64,000 nt of DNA from Coix lacryma-jobi var. lacryma-jobi. Lineage: Eukaryota; Streptophyta; Magnoliopsida; Poales; Poaceae. Of this stretch, positions 42,786 through 52,735 are shown one piece after another. Every line of letters starts with the position of its first letter. Positions within the stretch are counted from its first letter, which is position 1. The stretch lies in assembly GCA_009763385.1 (NCBI GenBank), contig CM019831.1, positions 88,695,845 through 88,759,844 on the forward strand. The letters are read 5' to 3'. Made by a program: the position numbers and the translations under genes. The notes below the pieces were generated by a model, which was given only the letters and a program-made list of their open reading frames with translations, did no database searches and was not told the DNA's origin.

Positions 42786-43055
42786 AGCTGTTTCGCGCGT
42801 TTTCGTTCGCGGTTCGTTCGTTCGTTGACGGATTTGATTTCCGTCTTTTGCGTTGGCTTTCTAGGGTTGTCTAGTGTCCCGCTGTGCTTCTAGGAAGCAT
42901 CCACCCTACATCTAGGGTCGTGGACATTAGCAAGCTCTAGGTTTCGCTTTTGGGGTTGAATTTGGGACAGTGGCATCTAGTTTCCGAAAGGAAATTTTGA
43001 AGCTCCCATTCACCCCCCCTCTGGTCGCTTTCGGGTAGCTCCTCGGTCCTTCAAT

Positions 43056-43072
43056 TGGTATCGGAGCGGGTT
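43056..43072 (+). other. primer binding site of element B
   Basis: TGGTATCGGAGCGGGTT, two bases after the LTR. It fits initiator tRNA-Met except for G at position 8 and a change around position 13, which also appear in part in element 5 but not in A. Confidence 0.82.
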
Positions 43073-43116
43073 AAGGATCTTCCACCTTAGCCGGTTCCAG
43101 ATCCACCGAAGGCGAC

Positions 43117-45849
43117 ATGGATCGCGGCGTGGGCAAACCGCCGTTCTTTGATGGGACGAACTATGCGTATTGGAAGATACGCATGTCGGCCTATCTGCAG
43201 AGCTTGGGTGCTTCTATTTGGGATATTTGCAACTCTGCTGATTACGTGGTCTTGGCTGCTCGTGTCTCTCAGCAACAGATCAATGAGCACGATGCCAATA
43301 GCCGAGCCCGTAATGCTCTCTTTTCTTGTTTGAGCATGGGCGAGTTTGATCGTGTTTCTCACCTCGCTACGGCTCGGGAGATCTGGGACACCCTCATGCG
43401 TTTCCATGAGGGCACCTCTCAAGTCAAAACCCGACTCTACAAGTCGTTCAAGCGAGAGTATGAGAACTTTAGACATCAACCTGGCGAGAGCATAGAGAGT
43501 TTATTCGCTCGCTTTCAGGTGATTGTCAACAGGATGAGGGCTAACAGAGAGCAGTTGCCATTTGACGATCATGAGCGTGCTTTGAAGCTTTTGCACACTC
43601 TTGACCGTTCGGTGTGGGACTCCAAGGTTCAGGCAATCATTGAATCGCCGAACTATGAGACCCTCACCTGCGACGAGCTCTTCAGTAAGCTCAAGTCCAG
43701 TGAGATTGATGCTATGGCGAGGGCTTCTTTTGAAAATCCTTCTCGCCCGTCCATGGCTTTGGTTTCCGGCTCTTCCTCTAACCCCTCAGCTGGCTTTGCG
43801 CTTTCTTCTCTCTTTTCTGTGACAGAGGACCAGCTGGAGTCTTTGGGAGACGACGAGTTGGCTTTGCTTGCCAACCGGTTCTCGCGGTTCCACAACAACC
43901 GCATGAACCGTCGTCGAGGAGGAGGACGCACGGGATGCTACGAGTGCGGCGACCCCGACCACTTCATCGCCGACTGCCCCAAGAAAAAGAACAAGCACTC
44001 GGGCAAGGGCGAACATGGGCGCAAGCACGACTCCAAGTACAAGGAGAAGCACGTCCCCCCAAGGCACAAGAAACGGGGCGGCTTCGACAAAGAGTACATC
44101 AAGAAGAAGTACTTGGAGAAGCAGCAAGCTGAGCAGCGTGCGTTCTTCGCCACGCTCAGTGACGTCGACGGCTCGGATGACGACTCCGCTGGCTCCAGCG
44201 ATGACGAGTCCGTGAAGAAGAAGCTGGAAGACAAGTTCAACGGCTTGTGCTTCTTCGCCGGCGACGGAGGCCTGTGCACCATGGCGCTCGGAGATGAGGT
44301 CGACGGCGAGCCGGAGCGTACCCCTCGGAACGACGACGACGATGACACCTCCCAGGTATCTCTCACCTACGACGAGCTTTCCTCCGAGGTTGAGAAGTTG
44401 ACTGCTGCCCTCCTTAGCCAAGATAAGTTGCTTAGGCGTGCCGCTAGAGAGCGCAAGGAGTTTAGGCAGAAGTGGGAGGACACGGTGAAGGAGCTTGAGT
44501 TCGCTCGGTCCACCGTGGTTGTGTCGGAGGAGACGGAGTGTGAGTCGTGCACCGCGCACATGACTGACCTTCTCACTCTGAGAGGTAAGTATGCTGCGTT
44601 GGTTGGAGAGGTGGATGAGCTCCGTGCTAGGCCGCAGCTGTTGGGTGCGTGCAAGACTTGTCCTGTCTTGCAATCCGAGTTGGCAGAGAAGAATGCCAAG
44701 CTTGAGTCCTTAGAGAAGGCCAGCTCGGATAGCACTTGTGTCACGAGGTGTGCTTTGTGTGAGGGCCTGGAGATGGAGATTGCAAATGTGAAGCATGGCA
44801 AGATGCAAACCGAGGAAGAAAACACATACCTTCGGTCCATCTTGTCATGGGTCTCCAGTAGTGAGCCGCAGCTCGGGATGATAATCTCCCAATTCAAGCG
44901 AGCTGTTGGTACCCCTGGTGTAGGTTTTGCTCAGAGTGTTGATCTCTCAGCTTTTGGGAAGATTGGAGAGTCTAGTGGTCTGAACCCATGTGAGAAGCCC
45001 AATTCCACTACTACTCCCAAACTTGCCAAGCTTCCACTCAAAGAGCCAGCCAAGCCTATCACCAAAGATGGTGTGGTTGAGGAACCCCCGAGAGCTCCTC
45101 CCAAGAACCAAATTTGGGCACCCAAGCCAAACCACCTCAAGAACAAGCTTGATGCTATGCCACCCATCAGAGAGGAGTGTTTGCCTCAGAAGGGCAAAGT
45201 GAACCACACCCACAGCCCTGGTCACCAACAACCCCCTTTGCGTGCGGTGAGGTACCAGTGTGATTTCTGTGGGAGGGATGGTCACTTGAGCGAGTTCTGC
45301 TTTAGGCGCAAGAGAGAGGCGCGTAGGGCTCGGGAGATGGAGAACCCGGACATGTACCATCCAGCTCATGGTAGACATGTACCGAAGGCCCAGGGGAGAG
45401 CTGCTAGGTCCGGACGTCAGGGTCCCAGGCCTAGGCAGGAGATGAGAGCCCCGAGGAGGGAGACTAGGCCTAGAGGTCCAGCACCTCAGTTTGTTAGGCC
45501 TAGGCAGGAGAGAGCTCCGAGGAGAGACGCTAGAGCAGTTGAGCCCCAGGCTCCTAGGCGTAGATCTCGTAGAGAGCGTGCCCGATGGGGTCCTGCTTTT
45601 GCAGGTAACGGACCCCGTGGCAGAGGCTTTGTTGAGCGCTTTCCCCCACCGCAGGTTGAGTATCGCGGTGAGCGCTTCTTCCCTAGCGGACCACGTTTTC
45701 CTCAGCGTGGTGATCGCTTCCCTCGTAGACGTGCTAGGAATGGTTTTTACTCTAACCCTTCTTTTGAGCAGTCGGCCCAACACTGGTTTTCCCCTTATTT
45801 CTCTAACCCCAGTGTTGGACCGTATGCTCACCCTATGTCTTTCTATTGA
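43117..45849 (+). CDS. gag: element B gag, 910 codons, two zinc knuckles
   Basis: Structural protein of the virus-like particle. Start ATG 43117 is supported by the shared MDRGVGKPPFF beginning in A. Residues 1-200 are the copia gag domain, residues 274-287 a CX2CX4HX4C knuckle (CYECGDPDHFIADC), about 340-410 an acidic stretch, about 415-570 likely coiled coil with CESC and CALC pairs, about 620-690 proline- and lysine-rich, residues 715-728 a second knuckle (CDFCGRDGHLSEFC), and the rest an arginine-rich tail that ends SFY before TGA 45847. It is much longer than an ordinary copia gag (roughly 300-500 residues); the extension is typical of Sirevirus-type elements. No break is seen. Pol follows in another frame without overlap. 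Confidence 0.93.
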   Translation: MDRGVGKPPFFDGTNYAYWKIRMSAYLQSLGASIWDICNSADYVVLAARVSQQQINEHDANSRARNALFSCLSMGEFDRVSHLATAREIWDTLMRFHEGTSQVKTRLYKSFKREYENFRHQPGESIESLFARFQVIVNRMRANREQLPFDDHERALKLLHTLDRSVWDSKVQAIIESPNYETLTCDELFSKLKSSEIDAMARASFENPSRPSMALVSGSSSNPSAGFALSSLFSVTEDQLESLGDDELALLANRFSRFHNNRMNRRRGGGRTGCYECGDPDHFIADCPKKKNKHSGKGEHGRKHDSKYKEKHVPPRHKKRGGFDKEYIKKKYLEKQQAEQRAFFATLSDVDGSDDDSAGSSDDESVKKKLEDKFNGLCFFAGDGGLCTMALGDEVDGEPERTPRNDDDDDTSQVSLTYDELSSEVEKLTAALLSQDKLLRRAARERKEFRQKWEDTVKELEFARSTVVVSEETECESCTAHMTDLLTLRGKYAALVGEVDELRARPQLLGACKTCPVLQSELAEKNAKLESLEKASSDSTCVTRCALCEGLEMEIANVKHGKMQTEEENTYLRSILSWVSSSEPQLGMIISQFKRAVGTPGVGFAQSVDLSAFGKIGESSGLNPCEKPNSTTTPKLAKLPLKEPAKPITKDGVVEEPPRAPPKNQIWAPKPNHLKNKLDAMPPIREECLPQKGKVNHTHSPGHQQPPLRAVRYQCDFCGRDGHLSEFCFRRKREARRAREMENPDMYHPAHGRHVPKAQGRAARSGRQGPRPRQEMRAPRRETRPRGPAPQFVRPRQERAPRRDARAVEPQAPRRRSRRERARWGPAFAGNGPRGRGFVERFPPPQVEYRGERFFPSGPRFPQRGDRFPRRRARNGFYSNPSFEQSAQHWFSPYFSNPSVGPYAHPMSFY

Positions 45850-45866
45850 TGTAGGTAAGACGGTTG
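45833..45866 (+). promoter_or_regulatory. gag-pol junction with TGATGTAG
   Basis: The gag stop TGA (45847-45849) shares its A with an ATG (45849-45851) in the pol frame, which is followed at once by TAG (45852-45854). Pol is open only after that. The sequence TGTAG|GTAAGA here also fits a splice site in either sense. A (around 54395) and element 2 (around 19943, minus) have the same arrangement. Confidence 0.75.
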
Positions 45867-48800
45867 GAGGACATTTGGTTGGTGGATTCCGGTTGTTCGA
45901 TGCACATGACCGGAAACCCCAAGTGGTTCTCCAGCCTTAGTCCAGTCGCCGGAAAGGAGTACATAACCTTCGGCGACAAGAGCAAAGGTAAGGTTCTATC
46001 CCGAGGCTCCGTGCGGGTTAATGAGCACTTTGTGTTGCGCGATGTTGCTCTTGTTTCTAACCTGCATTTTAACTTGCTTTCTGTTTCGCAACTTTTTGAT
46101 GAGGACTATGAGATTCGTTTTAAACCGAACCTTAGTCGCATCCTAGATCCTCAGGGCGATCTTGTATGTCTGATTTCGCCCTTTGGGAAAGTCTTTTGTG
46201 CGAATTTCTCGGAGTCGTTTGGTTCTTCTCGCTGTCTTTTGGCTAGTCCTTCTTCCTCTGATCTTTGGAAGTGGCATAGGAGGCTCGGTCATTTAAGCTT
46301 CGACTTGCTTGCAAGACTTAGCTCACTTGGCCTAATCCGAGGATTGCCCAAGCTTTCGATGGAGAAGGATCTAGTTTGCCATTCTTGCAGACATGGGAAG
46401 ATGGTTGCCGCTCCCCACCATCCAGTGACTAAGGTCATGACCTCGCACCCCGGAGAGCTTTTACACATGGACCTTGTTGGTCCGGCTCGGGTGAGCTCGG
46501 TTGGTGGCAAGTGCTATGTTTTGGTTGTTGTTGACGACTTTTTGAGATATTCGTGGGTCTTCTTTTTGACTGAGAAGGCTGAGACTTTCTCCTTTGCTCG
46601 CAATCTGATTTTGCGTCTTCAGAACGAGTTCCCTTTGAACTCGATGCGAGCTATTAGAAGTGATAATGGTTCCGAATTCAAAAATTCGGATTTTGAGAAG
46701 TTTTGTAACCGCCTTGGTTTGGAGCATCAGTTTTCTTCCCCCTACACACCGCCCCAAAATGGTGTTGTAGAGAGGAAGAATCAGACCCTTGTTGAGATGG
46801 CCAGGACGATGCTTGATGAGCATAGGACTCCTAGGCGCTATTGGGCCGAAGCTATGAACACTGCATGCTATATTTCCAATCGCATTTTTCTGAGAGCTTT
46901 CTTGAAAAAGACTTCTTATGAGTTGCGTTTTGGAAAACTACCCAAGGTGAGTTATTTTAGAGTCTTTGGTTGCCATTGTTTTATATTGAAAAAAGGCAAC
47001 CTGGACAAATTTGAGTCTCGTTCTTCTGACGGTGTATTTTTGGGTTATGGCACTCACACTAGAGCATATCGTGTACTTAACCTTGATACTAACCGAGTCA
47101 TAGAGACATCAGATGTCACCTTCGACGAGACTCTTGTTTCTCCTTCTTCTCGTTTTGAGTGTGCAGGTGATCATGAGGTTGGAGAGCCTCTTTTTGATGA
47201 TGAGGAAGAGGGTGCTGAAGGTATAGATGATCCAGCACCCCCTCCACCTGCAGTGCCGCAAAGAGCGGCCTCGACGACGACTCACGGCCCCGACACTTCT
47301 TCTTCCTGGGGGCCGTGGGATCCTCCACCTCGCGCGGTACCATTTGTACCCGGGGTGGAACCAGCTGCTGTTGAGGGGGAGGTCACTTCTTCCCGGGAGG
47401 CGCCACGACACATCCAGCGCCAGCACCCTCCTCAGCAGATGATCGGCGACATCGATGAGCGAGTTACTCGCTCCAGGTCACAGCACATCTCGCACTTTGC
47501 TCATTCTGCTTTTGTTGCGTCTTTTGAGCCCCGAGATGTTGGACACGCATTGATGGATCCGGATTGGGTCAATGCCATGCATGAGGAGCTAGAGAACTTT
47601 GAGCGAAATCGGGTTTGGGTTCTAGTGCCTCCACCTCCTGACTGTAAACCTATTGGGACAAAATGGGTATTTAAAAACAAGCAAGGAGAGGAGGGCCACA
47701 TTGTGAGAAACAAGGCCCAGCTTGTAGCGAAGGGTTATAGTCAGAAGGAGGGGATAGATTATGAGGAGACCTTCGCTCCTGTAGCTCGTTTGGAGGCTAT
47801 TAGGATACTCTTGGCTTATGCTGCATCCATGGGTTTCAAACTTTTTCAAATGGATGTCAAGAGTGCCTTCTTAAACGGCTACATTGAGGAGGTCTATGTC
47901 CAGCAACCCCCCGGTTTTGAAAATCCCAAGTTTCCAAACCATGTCTTTAAACTCCACAAAGCTTTGTATGGTTTGAAACAAGCCCCTAGAGCCTGGTATG
48001 AGAGATTAAAAACCTTTTTGCTAGCTAAGGGTTTTAAAATGGGATGTGTTGATAAAACGCTCTTTCTCCTCAAGCAAGGCAAAGATACTCTCTTGGTCCA
48101 AATTTACGTGGATGATATCATTTTCGGTGGTTCTTCTCATGCTTTAGTTGCCAAGTTTGCAGATACTATGAGCAGGGAGTTCGAGATGAGCATGATGGGC
48201 GAGCTGACTTTCTTTCTCGGGTTGCAAATTAAGCAATCCCGAGAGGGGACGTTTGTGCACCAGGGCAAGTACACGAGGGACTTGCTGAAGCGGTTCGACA
48301 TGGGTGAGGCCAAGCCTCTTCCGACGCCCATGTCGACGACGACTGCCCTGGATGCCGACACGGATGGAGAAGCAGTGGACCAGAAGGAGTACCGCAGCAT
48401 GATTGGATCGCTGCTCTACCTGACGGCGACACGGCCGGACATTCAGTTCGCCGTGTGCTTGTGCGCGCGCTTTCAGGCTTCGCCACGCACTTCTCACCAT
48501 CAGGCGGTGAAGCGCATCTTCAGGTACCTTCGTTTCACGCCTGAGTTCGGGATTTGGTATTCTGCTTCTTCCACCCTCTCGCTTTGTGGCTTTTCTGATG
48601 CTGATTTTGCTGGTTGTCGCATTGAGCGCAAGTCCACTTCTGGGACTTGCCAGTTTATTGGATCTTCTCTGGTGTCGTGGTCTTCTCGCAAGCAGTCTAG
48701 TGTCGCTCAGTCTACCACGGAGGCTGAATATGTTGCTGCGGCTAGCTGCTGTTCCCAGTTACTCTGGATGATGGCCACTTTGCGCGATTTTGGTTTGAGC

Positions 48801-49049
48801 TTTACTCGAGTTCCTTTGCTTTGTGACAGCACGAGTGCCATTAGCGTTGCTAAGAACCCCGTGCTTCACTCGAAAACCAAACACATTGATGTGCGCTTTC
48901 ATTTCTTGCGAGACCACCAGGAGAAGGGTGATATCGACCTTCGCCATGTCGATACTCATCACCAATTGGCTGATATTTTCACCAAGCCTTTAGACGAATC
49001 AACCTTTAATAGGTTGAGGGGTGAGCTTGGTGTGTGTTTCCCCTTTTAG
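45855..49049 (+). CDS. pol: element B pol: protease, integrase, RT, RNase H
   Basis: Open frame from 45855 to TAG 49049; residue numbers count from codon 45864. The copia order is kept. Protease has WLVDSG with the aspartate at 8. The pre-integrase finger is at 137-180 (HRRLGHLS, CHSCRHGK). Integrase has D203 (HMDLVGP), D267 (RSDNGSEF) and E303 (VVERKNQ), with 35 residues between the last two as expected. An acidic, proline-rich linker spans 435-520. RT runs from about 570, with YVDD at 748-751. RNase H has D912 (GFSDADFAG), E955 (TTEAEY) and D988 (LLCDSTSA), ending GELGVCFPF. No ATG lies before the protease site, so it needs a special mode of expression. All catalytic residues are intact. 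Confidence 0.94.
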   Translation, partial: VRRLEDIWLVDSGCSMHMTGNPKWFSSLSPVAGKEYITFGDKSKGKVLSRGSVRVNEHFVLRDVALVSNLHFNLLSVSQLFDEDYEIRFKPNLSRILDPQGDLVCLISPFGKVFCANFSESFGSSRCLLASPSSSDLWKWHRRLGHLSFDLLARLSSLGLIRGLPKLSMEKDLVCHSCRHGKMVAAPHHPVTKVMTSHPGELLHMDLVGPARVSSVGGKCYVLVVVDDFLRYSWVFFLTEKAETFSFARNLILRLQNEFPLNSMRAIRSDNGSEFKNSDFEKFCNRLGLEHQFSSPYTPPQNGVVERKNQTLVEMARTMLDEHRTPRRYWAEAMNTACYISNRIFLRAFLKKTSYELRFGKLPKVSYFRVFGCHCFILKKGNLDKFESRSSDGVFLGYGTHTRAYRVLNLDTNRVIETSDVTFDETLVSPSSRFECAGDHEVGEPLFDDEEEGAEGIDDPAPPPPAVPQRAASTTTHGPDTSSSWGPWDPPPRAVPFVPGVEPAAVEGEVTSSREAPRHIQRQHPPQQMIGDIDERVTRSRSQHISHFAHSAFVASFEPRDVGHALMDPDWVNAMHEELENFERNRVWVLVPPPPDCKPIGTKWVFKNKQGEEGHIVRNKAQLVAKGYSQKEGIDYEETFAPVARLEAIRILLAYAASMGFKLFQMDVKSAFLNGYIEEVYVQQPPGFENPKFPNHVFKLHKALYGLKQAPRAWYERLKTFLLAKGFKMGCVDKTLFLLKQGKDTLLVQIYVDDIIFGGSSHALVAKFADTMSREFEMSMMGELTFFLGLQIKQSREGTFVHQGKYTRDLLKRFDMGEAKPLPTPMSTTTALDADTDGEAVDQKEYRSMIGSLLYLTATRPDIQFAVCLCARFQASPRTSHHQAVKRIFRYLRFTPEFGIWYSASSTLSLCGFSDADFAGCRIERKSTSGTCQFIGSSLVSWSSRKQSSVAQSTTEAEYVAAASCCSQLLWMMATLRDFGLSFTRVPLLCDSTSAISVAKNPVLHSKTKHIDVRFHFLRDHQEKGDIDLRHVDTHHQLADIFTKPLDESTFNRLRGELGVCFPF

Positions 49050-50733
49050 ATAGGGGAAGCATTTTGTGATGTACAGACTGACTCTTTTATTTTGAGGCTT
49101 TTTTCTTTTGAGTTTCTTGAGTCTTTCCAATTGGTATCTTCTTTCTTTCAGTTTTGTGTCGGGCATACGCATTTACATTCTGAGCTTCATGTCTATATTC
49201 ACTAGAATGTAATTATGCTCTTGTTAGTATTGCTCCGATACTTATGATGATGCTTGTAGCTTATGCTCTTTCTGATCACTGTTACATGTTATGAGCGAGC
49301 TATTTTTGGAATGGTGAATTATGCCTAATGTATATAAATCTGAAAATGTTCACCATTGAGATATGCAACTAGCATGTGTAGGGTGTGTTGAGTCCATTCC
49401 TGCTTTTCATATATGCTAGGTTGCTATGTCTCTAGTTCTGAGTCATTCACTTGCTTGGTTGTTCATAACTTGCTTAAAATCTGAACCAAGTATTGTTGAA
49501 TTGAAAAGATCGAGATGGGATTGCTTGTCAACACCTCATGGTATTGAGACTGTTTCTCATTGCACTTTGAGTTAAACTTGAGCCATGTAGTGTATGACCG
49601 AAACCGTTGCTTTAAGCTTCTGATTGCTTCGGCATAGGCTTCGCACGGTTGAAAAGTTAGGCGATGACAAGCTTTCAACCTCTCGCAATCACATGCTAAA
49701 AAATGAACTTGTGAATTCTTTTACCGCTGCAACTCCGATATAAATTTGAAATCACAAGTATATGCTTCATTCCTATGCATGATGATTGAACTTTGCTAGG
49801 GGTAGTTCACCTTGTATATATGCTTAGCACTTGTTTGGATTCCTTCTATACATGTCTAGTGCTATTTTGATGGTGACTATCCTTTTGGCTTAAAACTGCT
49901 CACATGCTCATATGCTTCACATTTCGTATAAGTGATCAGTTTGAGCCTTTGCTATTTGAGTGCTTAATTGAGATGTTGAAGCTATACTGATTAGAGCATC
50001 TTTGCACTCTTTTGACTATATACTTGAAGCTCCTAACTTGCATTTTGACTTCATATGCATTTTGGAAGGAGATCTTGTGTTCAGGGGGAGTTTATATGAA
50101 GGGAGTTGCTTCTCTGATACCTTTTGGCCTTGATAAGTGCATTTTCAACTAGGGGGAGAAATTTTTGCAAATCATATGCTCCTGTGTTGATCAACTCAGG
50201 GGAGAATCATTTGTCCTAATTGCTTGCATTTGTCGAGGGGGAGTTTGCTAGTTGTGTTGAGCCGTTGCCTCTGTCTTGAGGGACTAGCAAACGTTCCTAG
50301 CTTTTCATGAGCTTTCATAAGCTTTTTCATTTGGCTTTCAATTGGTATCGTCCGGTGTGCTTTCCCATTTGGGTTGGGTTGATTTCCAATTGGTTCGGAG
50401 TGATTTTCTTACTAGTTGTGTTGAGCCTCTGTGCCTCTATCTTGAGGGACTAGCATTTTGCTTCTGTTGTCCTCCGATCTTCAATTGGTATCTGCTAGCG
50501 GTGTTGAGCCTGTTCTACCTCTTCTTGAGGGCTAGCTTTGCTTTGCTTGGTTGCGTCGAGCCGTTGCCCATGTCTTTGGGGACCAAGTTTTCGCTTCATC
50601 CACTTGACCTTCTTTGGCTTTTGTTAGGCTTTTGGGTCATTGGGTTGGGTTTTCTCTTCCCACTCCTTCCTACCTCCTTCTTCTTATTCATGATTTGTTG
50701 TGGAGTTGACAATGCACTCATCAAGGGGGAGAT
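49050..50733 (+). other. element B post-pol region with polypurine tracts and hairpins
   Basis: No gene seen. Purine tracts of the AGGGGGAG type at 50081-50090, 50151-50160, 50197-50206, 50235-50243 and next to the LTR at 50723-50732. Stem-loop modules: TTTGCTAGT (50244-50252) pairs with ACTAGCAAA (50283-50291); further ones at 50412-50453 and 50494-50536. The part 49050-50040 shares long stretches with 143-1120 and 57577-58550. Confidence 0.85.
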
Positions 50734-52735
50734 TGCGGATACATGGGTGTATGCCGAGTCTCTGTGTGATGAGTGATTGTCAACGGAGATGATGCGCATG
50801 TTCTTTGGCTTGTGTTGTGCAGGTGTCGAGCACGGAGACAGTGATCGATGGCGGGTGAAGGTCAAGTTGCGACGTGCCGTGCCGACGGACCGGGCGCGAT
50901 GAAGGATGGGCGTGCCGTGCGGCGGACGTGCCATGCCGATGTATCGGACGGTGAAGGGCGGACGTGGACTTGGACTGATGGACTGGAGGCCGGAGGATCA
51001 GCTGTGGTGGCTGGCAGCCTGCGACAGCGACAAGCGGAGAAGTGCGATCATGTCGGTGGAAGGGGTGCACAGGCGGTGCATCCCCTCTACGACGCCGGTT
51101 TGTTGGTAGAGCCCGGGAAAAACCAACGGTGGACGGTTTCCAGGTTTGGGCCTCAAAACCTGGGTGCTGGGTTTCCAGGTTGAGCCACAAAACCTGGGCG
51201 TGACGGTTTCCAGGTTGAGCCTCAAAACCTGGGCGTGGGCCGGTTTCCGAGTTTGGGCCTCAAAACTCGGGCGCGGACGGTTTCCGAGTTTGGCCGCAAA
51301 ACTCGGGCTGGAGGCTGGTTTCCCGGTTTGGGCCTCAAAACCGGAGGCTGATGGAAAAGGCTGGTTTCCCGGTTTGGGCCACAAAACCGGGGGTGCAGAG
51401 TGGTGGCGGCACGTGGCGGCGATCTGAAGGTTGCGTGGAGGCGACGCGGAAGACCGTGCGGGCGTGGCCATCGGATCTACCTACCACCAGCGGGTGGACT
51501 AGAATAGCCTTAGGGTTAGGACTGGTCCGCTCTGTAAATACAGTAGTGAGGGGTAGAGTAGGAAATAGGCTTAGGCTAGGTTAGTATAAGTAGTCTAGGG
51601 GAGACACCCTCCTCCCTATCTCAGTTTTAGCTATCTCAGTTAGTGCTTTCATTTGCTAGGGTTTCCAACTCTCCCATCCCTGCTTTAGCTAGTTGAGATC
51701 CGCAGAGAGACTCCACTCTGTGTACTGTTGATTCGAGGAAGTGAGGCCGTATCCTCAACTTGGATCCCATCTCTTGGTGTCAATTCGCGTTTTGATTTCA
51801 TGTTCATCATGTTCTTCGCGGATTGCTTTGTGCCTTGAGTTTTCCCGTCGCTTGATCTTTGTGCTCGGTTCATCTTTTGCGATTCCGTTTGAGCTGAGTT
51901 GTTCTAGATCGTGAGGCACTTCTTTCCACCGAAGGAATCATTCTCTAACCTCACGGTCTAGGAGATCGATCGATTTTTTGTTTCGGGTCACTTTTCGTCC
52001 CTTCCCCCGAAATTCTTCGATTCACCGATTTGGAGTTAGGTTCGAGCCATGATCTCTCAGAGATAGCTCACTAACCTCCTTGTGACTTCACTCACCAAGT
52101 TTGATCCCTAGAGGATGCGTTTTGGGTGAGTTTGAGTCGGATCGGTGGAAGAACAGAGGGGCTGCGGGGTGACCGGACGCTGGTCGCGAAGTGATCGGAC
52201 GCTGACCAGTGCGTCCGGTCGTTGAGCGCTGCGTACAGGGTTTCTGGGTTGACCGGACGCTCGTGACCGGACTCTGTGTTTATCAATCGACCGGACGCGC
52301 CTAGGTTCCTGTTCATCGTGTTTGTTTGATCTGACCGGACGCTCAGTGAACGACCGGACTCTTGAGCACCGTGCGTCCGGTCGCGAACAGAGAGCTCCCA
52401 GAGCCGATTTCTGACGACCGGACGCGTCCGGTCCCAGCTGACCGGACACTGGCCAGAGTCCGGTCGTAGCTGTTTCGCGCGTTTTCGTTCGCGGTTCGTT
52501 CGTTCGTTGACGGATTTGATTTCCGTCTTTTGCGTTGGCTTTCTAGGGTTGTCTAGTGTCCCGCTGTGCTTCTAGGAAGCATCCACCCTACATCTAGGGT
52601 CGTGGACATTAGCAAGCTCTAGGTTTCGCTTTTGGGGTTGAATTTGGGACAGTGGCATCTAGTTTCCGAAAGGAAATTTTGAAGCTCCCATTCACCCCCC
52701 CTCTGGTCGCTTTCGGGTAGCTCCTCGGTCCTTCA
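50734..52735 (+). repeat. 3' LTR of element B (2002 bp)
   Basis: Same length and ends as the 5' LTR, followed by the right GGCTT copy (52736-52740) and the continuation of the gag of A. Confidence 0.96.

Larger units (their letters stand above)
41052..43053 (+). repeat. 5' LTR of element B (2002 bp)
   Basis: TG...CA ends. Palindrome array in U3 (41458-41710), TATA box TATAAGTA at 41903-41910 followed by CACCCTCCTCCCTATCTCAG, and GACCGGAC array (42487-42785) in the presumed leader. Differences from the 3' LTR that I found: 41518, 41634, 41788, 42077, 42135, 42297, 42619 and 42766 (give or take a base). Confidence 0.96.
41052..52735 (+). mobile_element. copia element B (Sirevirus-like), intact and young, 11.7 kb
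   Basis: Two 2002-bp LTRs (41052-43053, 50734-52735) with 8 differences by eye, perfect GGCTT duplication, primer site, open gag of 910 codons, open pol of over 1060 codons with all catalytic residues, post-pol region with several polypurine tracts. All marks of an autonomous Sirevirus-type element are present, without an env-like ORF. It sits in the gag of its relative A. Confidence 0.96.

Noticed and set aside
43056..43072. tRNA-like sequence
   Set aside because: Only the complement of the tRNA 3' end is present, as a primer site; no cloverleaf.
43786..44673. Long minus-strand open frame opposite B gag (295 codons), and a similar one at 44947-45831
   Set aside because: Shadow of the real gag on the plus strand; codon pattern follows gag and there is no domain.
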